Origin: CAZIDL01 sp964537825 | GTDB lineage: Bacteria > Bacteroidota > Bacteroidia > Flavobacteriales_D > CAYVSK01 | Reading direction: 5' to 3' | NCBI GenBank assembly: GCA_964537825.1 | Contig: CAZIDL010000013.1 | Coordinates: forward strand, 1-47,623 | DNA length: 47,623 nt | In this document: positions 17,525 to 25,796 of the stretch, piece by piece | How positions within the stretch are numbered: the first letter of the stretch is position 1 | Layout: the number at the start of each line of letters is the position of its first letter | The notes under the pieces: model-generated | Database searches by the model: none | What the model was told of the DNA's origin: nothing | The model's input: the letters and a program-made list of their open reading frames with translations, nothing else | Position numbers and translations under genes: made by a program

Positions 17525-20500
17525 ATGAAGCGCGCGGCCCCTGTCCTTCTCTTCTTTCTTTACCTTACTCTTTCCGGACTTGCCAGGGAAAGGCCTGATA
17601 TACGTTTCGACCATTACACCATTCGGGACGGCCTTTCCCAGAGCACGGTCAATAGCATTATGCAAGACCGAAAAGGATTGGTCTGGATCGGTACCCAGGA
17701 TGGGCTGAACCGCTTTGACGGCTACGAGTTCCGGGTATTCCAGAAGGATCCGCACGACACGAGCTCCATATCCAACAACTTCGTCCGTTCCCTTGCTGAA
17801 GGGCCTCAAGGAAGGGTGCTCGTCGGCACGGAGAGGGGGCTCGATCGCTTCGACCGTAAGGAACAGTCCTTCGAGGCCATCCCTTTCAGCGATGGGGTAA
17901 AGCCGACCGTGCTTGCTCTCGAAAAAGGTCCGGACGGGAACGTTTGGATCGGGACCCTCCGCCATGGCCTTTTCGTGCTCCCTCCGGACAGTAACAGGGC
18001 TTTGCCGCGGGGCGGAAAAGGAAGCGGTGCTCCTTCGCTGAAAGAAGTGCGATCCCTCCTTTGTAAAGGGGACGACTCCTTATGGGTCGGTACCCAGGAA
18101 AAGGGTCTTTTCCTGTACCTTCCCCGAAAAGCTGCTTTGCATCGGACCCCCCTCACAGATCTTCAGGTCCATACCCTTCATCCTCGGAAGAATTCGACCT
18201 ATTGGGTCGGAACGGACGAAGGAGCATTTGCTCTAAGTTCGGAAAAAGATCGGATGAGGGTGGTAAAGCATCTGAAGGCCGGAGAAGGAAAAGAAAGGCT
18301 CCCTCACCCGGTCGTTCAGGTGATCCAAAAGGACCGGAAGGGACGCTTTTGGTTCGGGACCGCTGGCGGAGGATTGAGCAGGCTTTATCACAAGAACGGC
18401 GCGGAGCACTTTCATCATTACCAATATCAGGATTACATTCCATCCAGCTTGGCCAACGACCTTGTGAACGCGATCCACGAAGACCGGACCGGATCCATAT
18501 GGATCGGGACCAACCGCGGTGTTAGCAAGTTCGATCCCAAGGAACAGTACTTCCAGCACATAACTTCCCACGTTATGAGCCACAAGGGCCTGAACGATAA
18601 GAACGTTTGGGCCATTACGGAGAGCTCGAACGGCATCCTTTGGGTGGGTACGCGAAAAGGGATCACCCGGGTGGACCGCAAAGCCAATGCATTCTTCCAT
18701 TACGACCGCCGGATCAAAGACCGCCCGGGGGTCAACGACAAAAGCGTGATCTCTCTGTATATCGGAGAAAAGATATGGGCTGGAGCTGTGGACGGGCTCT
18801 ATCAGCTCGAACTTTCTCCGGACAGCTCCAAGGGCAGATACCGCAAAATGCCTTATCGCTCTTCCGAAGGAAGGCAAGTGGAGCGGGCCAAGGTATATAG
18901 CATCCTTCCGGACAGCAGCGACGTTCTTTGGTTGGGTACACGGACCGGCCTCAAGCGCTACGATACGAAGAGCGGTAGGATCCTTTGTTTCGATAATGAT
19001 ACCGGTTCCAGGGCCAGACTCTCCCATTCCCTCATCCGTGATGTGCATCGCGCGGAAGATGGTGCCCTTTGGATCGCAACGGATGGAGGAGGGTTGAACC
19101 GGCTTCGGATCTTCTGGAAGAACGGGGCCGAACATTATGAAGTGAAAGTGTACCAGCGAGATCCTGATGACCCAAACTCGCTCAATACCAATAGTATCAT
19201 GTCCGTTTGGGAAGGAGATGACGGCTATATATGGCTTGGGACCTACGGGGGAGGATTGAATCGGCTGGATCCTGAAACGGGGCATGTGGAATCCTATACC
19301 GAGAAGGACGGGCTCCCTAACAATGTGGTCTATGGCGTATTGGGAGATGGTGAAGGCCATCTATGGATGAGCACGAACCGGGGACTTTGTCGCTTTGATA
19401 TCGAAAAAGAGGAGTTCACGGTCTATGAAGAAAGCGATGGTCTTCAAAGCAACGAATTCAACATCGGGGCCTATCATCGATCCCCTTCAGGCGAGTTCTT
19501 TTTTGGAGGCATCAATGGGTTGAACGCCTTCTATCCTTCCAGGATCGAGAAGGACCCCTTTCCGCCAGAACTCGTCTTCACTGAATTCAGGCTCTTTAAC
19601 GTGCCTGAAGGTCCTGATAAAGGCACTATCTTGGAAGGACATATCGATGAGACCGAACGGATCGTACTGGGGCATGATCAGAACAATTTCACCATCGAGT
19701 TCGCAGCCCTGCACTATTCGCAGCCCCAAAAGAACCGCTATCGCTATATCCTGAAGGGCTTTGATAAGGATACGATAGAAGCAGGAACGGATCGGACCGC
19801 TCACTATACCAACCTGGATCCAGGGACTTACAATTTCAAGGTGTGGGGTTGCAACAGGGATGGGGTCTGGAACAAAAAGCCGAGAACCCTCAAGATCGTG
19901 GTGGAGCCTCCTTTCTGGGCGACCTGGTGGTTCAGGGGCTTCCTGATACTGGCCCTAGCAGGTACAGGTTTCGGCCTCTATCGTTATCGGGTCAATCTGG
20001 TCGAAGAGCAGAAGCGGAAGCTGGAGTTGGAAGTGAAAAGGCGCACTCATGAAGTGACCCGGCAAAAAGAGCGGATCGAGGAGCAGAACCAACAGCTCGA
20101 AGCGGAAAAGGAAAAGGTGGAAGAACAGCGTTCTTTGCTTGAAGAGGAGAAGAACAAAGTGGACAAACTCCTCGTGAACCTCCTCCCCGAGGATACGGCC
20201 AACGAATTGAAGACGGGAGGAAGGGCTTCGGCCAGACATTACCGCATGGCCACTGTCATGTTCACCGATTTCAAAGGGTTCACGAAGATCGCAGAGACGA
20301 TGAAGGCCACGGAGCTCGTTGCCCGCCTTGATAGCTATTTCATCAAGTTCGACCAGATCATCGAGAAATGGGAATTGGAAAAGATCAAGACGATCGGGGA
20401 CGCTTATATGTGTGCAGGAGGTATCCCGATCCGGAACAAGACCAATCCGATCCACACCGTTTTGGCCGGTCTTGAGATCCAGCGCTACATGTTTGAGCAA

Positions 20501-21490
20501 CAGGAGCGATTGAAGGATAAAGGTGAAGAGAATTGGGAATTGCGGATCGGGATCCACACGGGGGAGCTCATCGCCGGCGTGATCGGCATCAAACGCTATG
20601 CTTATGACATCTGGGGTGATACGGTCAACGTGGCCGCTCGGATGGAGTCGAACAGTGAAGTCGGTAAGGTGAACATCTCTGGTGCTACTTATAGTTACAT
20701 CGAGCCTTTCTTCGAATGTACCTATCGAGGGAAGGTGCATGCCAAGAACAAGGGACACATCGACATGTTCTTCGTGGATCGTATTAAGCCAGAGCTGTCA
20801 GTGGACGGGAAAGGAGAAGAGCCTTCCCAGGCTTTCTGGGAGTATATGAACCTCCACTTCTTCAGCAAGATCAATTACCGGAAAGCGGAGAAAGCCCTCC
20901 TCAAAAAGCTCAGCAAGGAGCTTCCGGAGAACCTATATTATCATGATGTCCGGCATACCGAGGATGTTTGCCAAGCGGTGGAGCGACTTGCCTTTATGGA
21001 GGGGATCGAAGGGGAGGACCTCTTCCTCCTCAAGACCGCTGCGCTTTTCCACGATGCTGGTTTCGTGGAACAATACGAGAAGAACGAATGGATCGGGGCG
21101 CGGATGGCCAAAGAAATGCTCCCGAAATACGGTTACACCGAGGATCAGCTCGAGCAGATCGCGTCGATGATCCATGCCACAGAGGTCCCCCCCAAACCAA
21201 AGAACCATTTGGAGCGCATCATCTGCGATGCTGACCTGGATTACCTCGGCAGAGAGGACTTCCATGAGATCGCTGACAAATTGCGAAAGGAACTTATGGA
21301 ACGCGGTTACATCGGGAGCATGATCGAATGGGACCGCTTGCAGGTCAGCTTTCTACACCAACATCAGTACTTCACCGAATCAGCGATCAATCTGCGGCGC
21401 AAGAAGAAGCTGGAGCACCTTCGCGAGATCGAAGAACGCCTTGAAAAAATGGAGGCGGAGGCCAAGGAGGAAGGCCCCGATCAGGCGTAA
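17525..21490 (+). CDS. Propeller receptor fused to adenylyl cyclase and HD domain
   Basis: A 1321-residue one-protein signalling device. Order: signal peptide (1-22), Reg_prop beta-propeller (about 25-675), Y_Y_Y domain (about 720-793), one TM helix (about 798-820), coiled coil (823-890), class III nucleotide cyclase domain (about 900-1085) and C-terminal HD domain (about 1125-1260). Cyclase residues are complete: metal ligands D915 (MFTDFKGFT) and D959 (TIGDAYM), adenine-selecting K955 and D1028 (YDIWGDTVNVAARM), and transition-state N1035 and R1039. This predicts cAMP, not cGMP. The HD domain retains H1144, H1176-D1177 (LFHDAG), H1217 and D1235, so it may hydrolyse a phosphoester, perhaps a cyclic nucleotide (inference). 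The periplasmic half looks like hybrid two-component sensors, but the kinase is replaced. It is the fourth gene of the operon. Confidence 0.95.
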   Translation: MKRAAPVLLFFLYLTLSGLARERPDIRFDHYTIRDGLSQSTVNSIMQDRKGLVWIGTQDGLNRFDGYEFRVFQKDPHDTSSISNNFVRSLAEGPQGRVLVGTERGLDRFDRKEQSFEAIPFSDGVKPTVLALEKGPDGNVWIGTLRHGLFVLPPDSNRALPRGGKGSGAPSLKEVRSLLCKGDDSLWVGTQEKGLFLYLPRKAALHRTPLTDLQVHTLHPRKNSTYWVGTDEGAFALSSEKDRMRVVKHLKAGEGKERLPHPVVQVIQKDRKGRFWFGTAGGGLSRLYHKNGAEHFHHYQYQDYIPSSLANDLVNAIHEDRTGSIWIGTNRGVSKFDPKEQYFQHITSHVMSHKGLNDKNVWAITESSNGILWVGTRKGITRVDRKANAFFHYDRRIKDRPGVNDKSVISLYIGEKIWAGAVDGLYQLELSPDSSKGRYRKMPYRSSEGRQVERAKVYSILPDSSDVLWLGTRTGLKRYDTKSGRILCFDNDTGSRARLSHSLIRDVHRAEDGALWIATDGGGLNRLRIFWKNGAEHYEVKVYQRDPDDPNSLNTNSIMSVWEGDDGYIWLGTYGGGLNRLDPETGHVESYTEKDGLPNNVVYGVLGDGEGHLWMSTNRGLCRFDIEKEEFTVYEESDGLQSNEFNIGAYHRSPSGEFFFGGINGLNAFYPSRIEKDPFPPELVFTEFRLFNVPEGPDKGTILEGHIDETERIVLGHDQNNFTIEFAALHYSQPQKNRYRYILKGFDKDTIEAGTDRTAHYTNLDPGTYNFKVWGCNRDGVWNKKPRTLKIVVEPPFWATWWFRGFLILALAGTGFGLYRYRVNLVEEQKRKLELEVKRRTHEVTRQKERIEEQNQQLEAEKEKVEEQRSLLEEEKNKVDKLLVNLLPEDTANELKTGGRASARHYRMATVMFTDFKGFTKIAETMKATELVARLDSYFIKFDQIIEKWELEKIKTIGDAYMCAGGIPIRNKTNPIHTVLAGLEIQRYMFEQQERLKDKGEENWELRIGIHTGELIAGVIGIKRYAYDIWGDTVNVAARMESNSEVGKVNISGATYSYIEPFFECTYRGKVHAKNKGHIDMFFVDRIKPELSVDGKGEEPSQAFWEYMNLHFFSKINYRKAEKALLKKLSKELPENLYYHDVRHTEDVCQAVERLAFMEGIEGEDLFLLKTAALFHDAGFVEQYEKNEWIGARMAKEMLPKYGYTEDQLEQIASMIHATEVPPKPKNHLERIICDADLDYLGREDFHEIADKLRKELMERGYIGSMIEWDRLQVSFLHQHQYFTESAINLRRKKKLEHLREIEERLEKMEAEAKEEGPDQA

Positions 21491-21493
21491 GGC

Positions 21494-22336
21494 TTACCCT
21501 CCTTCCGAAGAGAAACTCACGCTGGAAGGATCGGTGGTTTGATGCGGATTGATCACCATGACCGGGATCTGCGCATCGTTGGTTATCAATTTCTGCTCCT
21601 CAGAACTTGCGAAAGCACCTATCAAGCTGTTCTCCTGGAGGTTCACGATCGAGATCAGATCGGCATCCTTCTCGCTAGCATGTTTAACGATGGCACGAGG
21701 AAAGTTCGAAGCTTTCTCGTCCGCGACCCTGGTTGTGTAGTTCACACCGCTCTCTTTAAAGAAATCCTCGGCGAAATGGAGGTTTCGCTCCAACTGATTC
21801 TTCAGGAATTCGTCCTCTTCCTTCGGAGTGATCAGGTGGATCCGCGAATCAAAGTACTTAGCCAAGTTGACCGAGATGTCCAGCTTTTGCTTGGTCTCTT
21901 TGCTCAGGTCCAGCGGCACGACGATATCGTCGTACCCTTTTTCGTCGATGGGTTTCTCCTGAACGACGATGAAAGGTGCGGAGGAATGCTTGATCACCCG
22001 CAAGGCATTGCTCCCCATGACGTGTTGCATCCCTTTCATGCCGTGGGTTCCCATGAAAATGAGGTCAGCCTCCACCTCAGCGGCCGCATCACCGATGTCC
22101 TCGAAGATACTTCCCACTCGTACCATGGGGTGGATCTTCACGGATCGCTCCTTGTTCAGTTCTGCAACGTCCTCCTCCAACTTTTTGCGAGCCTCTTCGA
22201 CTTCTTCCCGTTCCTTGACGATATGGAGGACATAGACCTCTGCGTCGATGATCTCTGCAGTGCGAAGGGCGTGTCCTTCAGCGCATTTTCCGGCTCTGGT
22301 GAAATCGGTGGGGACCAGTATCTTTTTCTTACTCAT
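21494..22336 (-). CDS. Tandem universal stress protein
   Basis: A 280-residue cytoplasmic protein with two UspA-like domains (about 1-148 and 155-272). The first has the standard start KKILVPTDFTRAG and an ATP-loop-like segment GTHGMKGMQHVMGS, close to the G-2x-G-9x-G-S nucleotide-binding pattern but one residue shorter. The second domain is more divergent (DDIVVPLDLSKETKQ) and lacks a clear glycine loop, so probably only the first binds nucleotide. Universal stress proteins help cells through energy and redox stress. It lies head-on to the cyclase gene with only 3 bp between stop codons and has its own promoter at 22362-22369. Confidence 0.92.
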   Translation of the reverse strand: MSKKKILVPTDFTRAGKCAEGHALRTAEIIDAEVYVLHIVKEREEVEEARKKLEEDVAELNKERSVKIHPMVRVGSIFEDIGDAAAEVEADLIFMGTHGMKGMQHVMGSNALRVIKHSSAPFIVVQEKPIDEKGYDDIVVPLDLSKETKQKLDISVNLAKYFDSRIHLITPKEEDEFLKNQLERNLHFAEDFFKESGVNYTTRVADEKASNFPRAIVKHASEKDADLISIVNLQENSLIGAFASSEEQKLITNDAQIPVMVINPHQTTDPSSVSFSSEGG

Positions 22337-22361
22337 CGATCGATCGGGTTCAAAATGGGTT

Positions 22362-22369
22362 CAAATTTA
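22362..22369 (-). promoter_or_regulatory. Putative -7 promoter element for the universal stress gene
   Basis: The minus strand reads TAAATTTG, a perfect TAnnTTTG match, 25 nt upstream of the ATG at 22336. No -33 TTG was found. Confidence 0.5.
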
Positions 22370-22415
22370 AAAAGATCTTGCGGCCTCCTCTTTTCCTTAC
22401 CCTGCCCAATGGATC

Positions 22416-24602
22416 TCAAACCCTGCCACCGATCACGAGCACGTCATCCACTTGTTCATGGTCACCTCGCCATTCCTCAAAGCTCTTCTCCAATTCCTGC
22501 TCGAGCTTCGAAAGGTCTTTAAACCCGCTCTTTTCGAGGATAAGTTCTCGAAAGGCCTTGTATTTGAGTTTTTTGCCCTTTCGTCCCCCGAACTGATCGG
22601 GATAGCCATCGGAGAAGATATAGAACTCGTCCCCTTCCTGGATCTGGATCCGGTGGGTGTTAAAGCTTTTCTTTTCCTTCTCCGGGTCCGTGATCCCTCC
22701 TACGGCATGCCGGTCCCCCTTGTATTGTTCGATATCCTTGGCTCCCTTCCGGATCAGGTAAAGGGGTTCGATCGCTCCCGCGAAGGATAGTTCCTGCTTT
22801 TGGGGATCGTATGCACAAAGCGCTACGTCCATCCCATCCCGGAGCTCATTCCCTTCGCTTTGATTTTTGAAGCTTCTGCGCATTTGCTCGTCCAGAAAGG
22901 AGAGGATCTCCCCGGGATCTGTCATTTTTTCTTCCATGATGGCTTTGTTGAGGCCGTTATGGCCCAACAGGCTGATGAGGGCTCCGGGAACGCCGTGCCC
23001 CGTACAGTCCACTACTGCTATGAAGAAACGTCCTTTATGCTCCTCCATCCAGTAAAGATCCCCCGAGACCATGTCGCGCGGTTTAAAGAGCACAAATCCG
23101 GAACTGAAATGCTTTTGGATATTTCTCTTGTCCGGTAGCACCGCATTCTGGATCCGGCTTGCGTAGCGAATGCTGTGGAGGATCTCAAGGTTCTTTTCTT
23201 CGATCACACGGTTCTTCTCGCTAAGGGCGATGTTCGCTTTTTTCTTTTGTCTGAATTGGTAGTAGATAAAACCCGAAAAAAGCAGGACGATAAGGAGGCC
23301 TCCGATAAGCGCGTATTGCTGCACTTTCTTCCGCTCGAGCTGGGCCTCTTTTAGTTCCAACTCTTTCTTGCGTTCGCGCATCTCGTATTTGGCCTCCAAT
23401 TCGGCCATTTTCTTTTGCTGTTCCCGCAAGGCCAATGAATCTTCGTAAGCAGATGCTTTTTTCAGTGTGCTATAAGCTTCGCTCCCTTTCCCTTGTTGGT
23501 TCAGGACCGCAGCGATCCGCTCGTAAAGCTTGGCCTGTTCCTCGAAGCTTTTGATCTGATCCGCCTTGGGGACTGCTTTGCGGTAGTAAGCAAGAGCACT
23601 GTCCAATGCTCCGGTCCGTTCATGGACCCGACCCAGGTTGTCATAGACGAGGATCATCCCTGTCGGATCCCGGTAGTGATAGAAGACCTTCATCGCTTTT
23701 TTCGAAAGGCGTTCGCTGCTGTCCGTCCGCCCCTTTTTGACAAAGACGCGAGCAAGATTAGCCTCCGCGTAGGCCTTTGATTTCCTTGCCCCTGCACTGT
23801 CATTAAAAGCGATGGACCTGCGGTAGTGATAGGAGGCAGAGTCATGGTCCCCCTCCTCCAGGTAATAGCGCCCCATAAGGCTGTGAGCACTGGCTATACC
23901 TCGGGCATCACCCGCTATTTTAAAGAGTTTTGCCGCCTTTTCAAAGGCGTTCCGGGCTTTTTGCTTATTCTCCTGCGCCCAATGGACCCGCCCGATCTGT
24001 CTGTAGGCTTTGGCCTTTCCTTCCTTTCCCCCCACTGAATCGTAAAGGGTAAGGGTTTTATGGGCGTGGCGAAGCGCTTTCGGATATTGGTTCTGAAAGT
24101 GCTTGCCTCTCGAACGCCAGTAATGGGTACGGGCCATTCTGGATATGTTCCCTGTTCGCTCGTAGTAGTCCTTAGCTACCTCGAACAGGCTGTCAGCCTT
24201 CTTGTAATAGTGCTTATTGAGCAGGATAACGCCCGTTTCCATCCTGCTCCTACCCATTCCAGAAAGATCATCGATCGTTCGGCGGATCGAATCAGCCCTT
24301 TCCAAGCACCGGTAGCCTCTCTCTTTGCTATCGTAGAAGAACGAAAGCTCCGCATCGATCTCGAGGGCCCTTGCCTGTCCTTTAAGGTAGGATAGAGCTT
24401 TGGCTTTTTGATATGCAGAATCCCGTAGTTCATCGGCCTTTTCCGGATCGTTGAAGCGGAGCTCCGTTGCTACTCGGTTCAGGGAATCCACTTTTCGGAT
24501 CTCCGGGTCGGCATTAGCGGTATCCGGGCTTTCAGCATCCTGTGCTTCAACGCTACTTGTTAAAAAGAAATGAGCGGTCAGAACGATCAGGAGGGTGCGC
24601 AA
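22416..24602 (-). CDS. TPR-linked SpoIIE-type (PP2C) protein phosphatase
   Basis: 728 residues from TTG 24602. Layout: signal peptide (MRTLLIVLTAHFFLTSSVEAQ), six or more TPR units in the periplasm (about 40-400), a charged helix, one TM segment (about 440-462, YALIGGLLIVLLFSGFIYY), a coiled coil, then a cytoplasmic SpoIIE domain (about 490-727) with metal aspartates in VSGDLYW, VDCTGHGVPGAL, SDGYPDQFGG and QVDDVLVIG. The TPR half resembles sensors found in Bacteroidota TPR-histidine kinases. ATGs exist at 24704 and 24664, but a perfect promoter at 24633-24661 lies downstream of both, so the TTG start is preferred. Its catalytic domain is a paralogue of the one in the HAMP-SpoIIE protein about 5 kb away; the substrate protein is not in view. 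Confidence 0.92.
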   Translation of the reverse strand: MRTLLIVLTAHFFLTSSVEAQDAESPDTANADPEIRKVDSLNRVATELRFNDPEKADELRDSAYQKAKALSYLKGQARALEIDAELSFFYDSKERGYRCLERADSIRRTIDDLSGMGRSRMETGVILLNKHYYKKADSLFEVAKDYYERTGNISRMARTHYWRSRGKHFQNQYPKALRHAHKTLTLYDSVGGKEGKAKAYRQIGRVHWAQENKQKARNAFEKAAKLFKIAGDARGIASAHSLMGRYYLEEGDHDSASYHYRRSIAFNDSAGARKSKAYAEANLARVFVKKGRTDSSERLSKKAMKVFYHYRDPTGMILVYDNLGRVHERTGALDSALAYYRKAVPKADQIKSFEEQAKLYERIAAVLNQQGKGSEAYSTLKKASAYEDSLALREQQKKMAELEAKYEMRERKKELELKEAQLERKKVQQYALIGGLLIVLLFSGFIYYQFRQKKKANIALSEKNRVIEEKNLEILHSIRYASRIQNAVLPDKRNIQKHFSSGFVLFKPRDMVSGDLYWMEEHKGRFFIAVVDCTGHGVPGALISLLGHNGLNKAIMEEKMTDPGEILSFLDEQMRRSFKNQSEGNELRDGMDVALCAYDPQKQELSFAGAIEPLYLIRKGAKDIEQYKGDRHAVGGITDPEKEKKSFNTHRIQIQEGDEFYIFSDGYPDQFGGRKGKKLKYKAFRELILEKSGFKDLSKLEQELEKSFEEWRGDHEQVDDVLVIGGRV

Positions 24603-24632
24603 GGTTTCGACCGGATCGGTTCGAAGGATTCC

Positions 24633-24661
24633 CAAATATATGCAGTCGATCTCTGCAGCAA
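24633..24661 (-). promoter_or_regulatory. Promoter of the TPR-SpoIIE gene (-33 TTG, -7 TATATTTG)
   Basis: On the minus strand a TTG (complement of 24659-24661) is followed after 18 bp by TATATTTG (complement of 24633-24640). Both boxes and the spacing match the Bacteroidetes primary sigma consensus. Transcription should begin near 24628, about 26 nt before the TTG start at 24602. This excludes the upstream ATG codons as translation starts. Confidence 0.75.
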
Positions 24662-24731
24662 GCATCCTGTTCAGACATTCATACGACGCATATCGAATGG
24701 GCATTTCTGGATCCTAGATCCCCCAATGCTT

Positions 24732-24739
24732 TATTTTTG
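24732..24739 (+). promoter_or_regulatory. Putative -7 promoter element for the envelope gene run
   Basis: TATTTTTG is a perfect TAnnTTTG match 44 nt before the ATG at 24783. The upstream TTTCTGG (24704-24710) is only a weak -33 candidate. It would drive the nucleotidyltransferase and probably the following co-directional genes. Confidence 0.5.
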
Positions 24740-24782
24740 CTCCCATCGAAAGGATTCCAAAAGAACTTTAGATCCCGAGCCC

Positions 24783-25793
24783 ATGAAGATCATCGTTCCT
24801 ATGGCCGGTATCGGCAAGCGGATGCGTCCACATACGCTCACCGTTCCCAAGCCTCTTTTGCCGATAGCCGGGAAACCCATCGTTCAAAGGTTGGTGGAGG
24901 ACATCGCTTCGGTCTGTACCGAACCCATCGAAGAAGTGGCTTTTGTCATCGGGGATTTCGGTGAAGAAGTGAAGGATCAGCTAAGATCCCTGGCCAACGA
25001 GATCGGAGCTGAATCCTCCATCCATTACCAGGAGGAAGCGCTTGGAACGGCCCATGCGGTCCTCTGTGCCGGTGACCATCTGGAAGGGAAAGCCGTGGTG
25101 GCCTTTGCCGATACCCTCTTTCGGGCCGAAATGAAGATGGACGAGGAGGCAGAGGGGATCATCTGGGTCAAAAAGGTGGAAGAGGATCCCTCCTCATTCG
25201 GGTTGGTCACTCTTGACGAAAAGGGATATATAAGCGAAATGGTCGAAAAACCGCAAGACCCTCCTTCGGACCTTGCGATCATCGGGATCTACTATTTCCA
25301 CGATGCTGCTCACTTAAAACGCGAACTTCAATACCTGATAGATAACGACATCAAGGATAAAGGCGAGTACCAGCTCACCAATGCCCTGGAACGGATGAAG
25401 GACCAAGGGGTGCGTTTTCAGGCCGGACAAGTGGATGAATGGCTCGATTGTGGCAAAAAGGACCTTACCGTTCATACCAATCAACGAGTGCTCGAGTTCA
25501 AGAAAGGGGAAGAGATGCTTGCTCCTGACCACGAAAACCGGAACAGTGTTGTGATCCCACCTTGTTATATCGGAAAGAACGTCCTGCTGGAGAATAGCGT
25601 GGTAGGTCCTCACGTTTCAGTAGGAGAAGGAAGCGAGATCAGAGAGAGCATCATCCGGAATTCGATCGTGCAGACCCATAGCCTGATCCGAGGTGCGAAC
25701 ATCGAGAACTCCATGATCGGGAATCAAGCCGAATATCAAACCGCCCCGAAAGACCTTAGCATCGGGGATTTCAATGTTGTAAAAGGGGACTGA
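24783..25793 (+). CDS. Sugar-phosphate nucleotidyltransferase
   Basis: A 336-residue cytoplasmic enzyme predicted to join a sugar 1-phosphate to a nucleotide, giving an NDP-sugar for surface glycans. The N-terminal Rossmann-like domain (about 1-235) begins with KIIVPMAGIGKRMRPHT and contains KPLLPIAGKPI, the family's nucleotide and phosphate loops. The C-terminal part (about 255-336) shows hexapeptide-like repeats (VVIPPCYIGKNVLLENSVVG) of a left-handed beta helix. Sugar and base specificity cannot be told from sequence; RmlA/GlmU-like families are closest. The ATG at 24783 gives the standard family start. The TPR lipoprotein gene begins 3 bp after its stop codon. Confidence 0.9.
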   Translation: MKIIVPMAGIGKRMRPHTLTVPKPLLPIAGKPIVQRLVEDIASVCTEPIEEVAFVIGDFGEEVKDQLRSLANEIGAESSIHYQEEALGTAHAVLCAGDHLEGKAVVAFADTLFRAEMKMDEEAEGIIWVKKVEEDPSSFGLVTLDEKGYISEMVEKPQDPPSDLAIIGIYYFHDAAHLKRELQYLIDNDIKDKGEYQLTNALERMKDQGVRFQAGQVDEWLDCGKKDLTVHTNQRVLEFKKGEEMLAPDHENRNSVVIPPCYIGKNVLLENSVVGPHVSVGEGSEIRESIIRNSIVQTHSLIRGANIENSMIGNQAEYQTAPKDLSIGDFNVVKGD

Positions 25794-25796
25794 CCT

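Noticed and set aside
18233..19360. 375-codon open frame antisense to the propeller-cyclase gene
   Set aside because: It mirrors the codon pattern of the sense gene, which has clear propeller repeats; long antisense frames are expected with this codon bias.
17525..21490. Hybrid two-component system reading of the propeller receptor
   Set aside because: No histidine kinase, receiver or AraC domain follows the Y_Y_Y domain; the cytoplasmic part is a cyclase plus HD domain.
21464..21504. Inverted repeat AAGGAGG/CCTCCTT at the cyclase/universal stress protein junction as a terminator
   Set aside because: Only 7 bp with a 27-nt loop and no T run; too weak to call.
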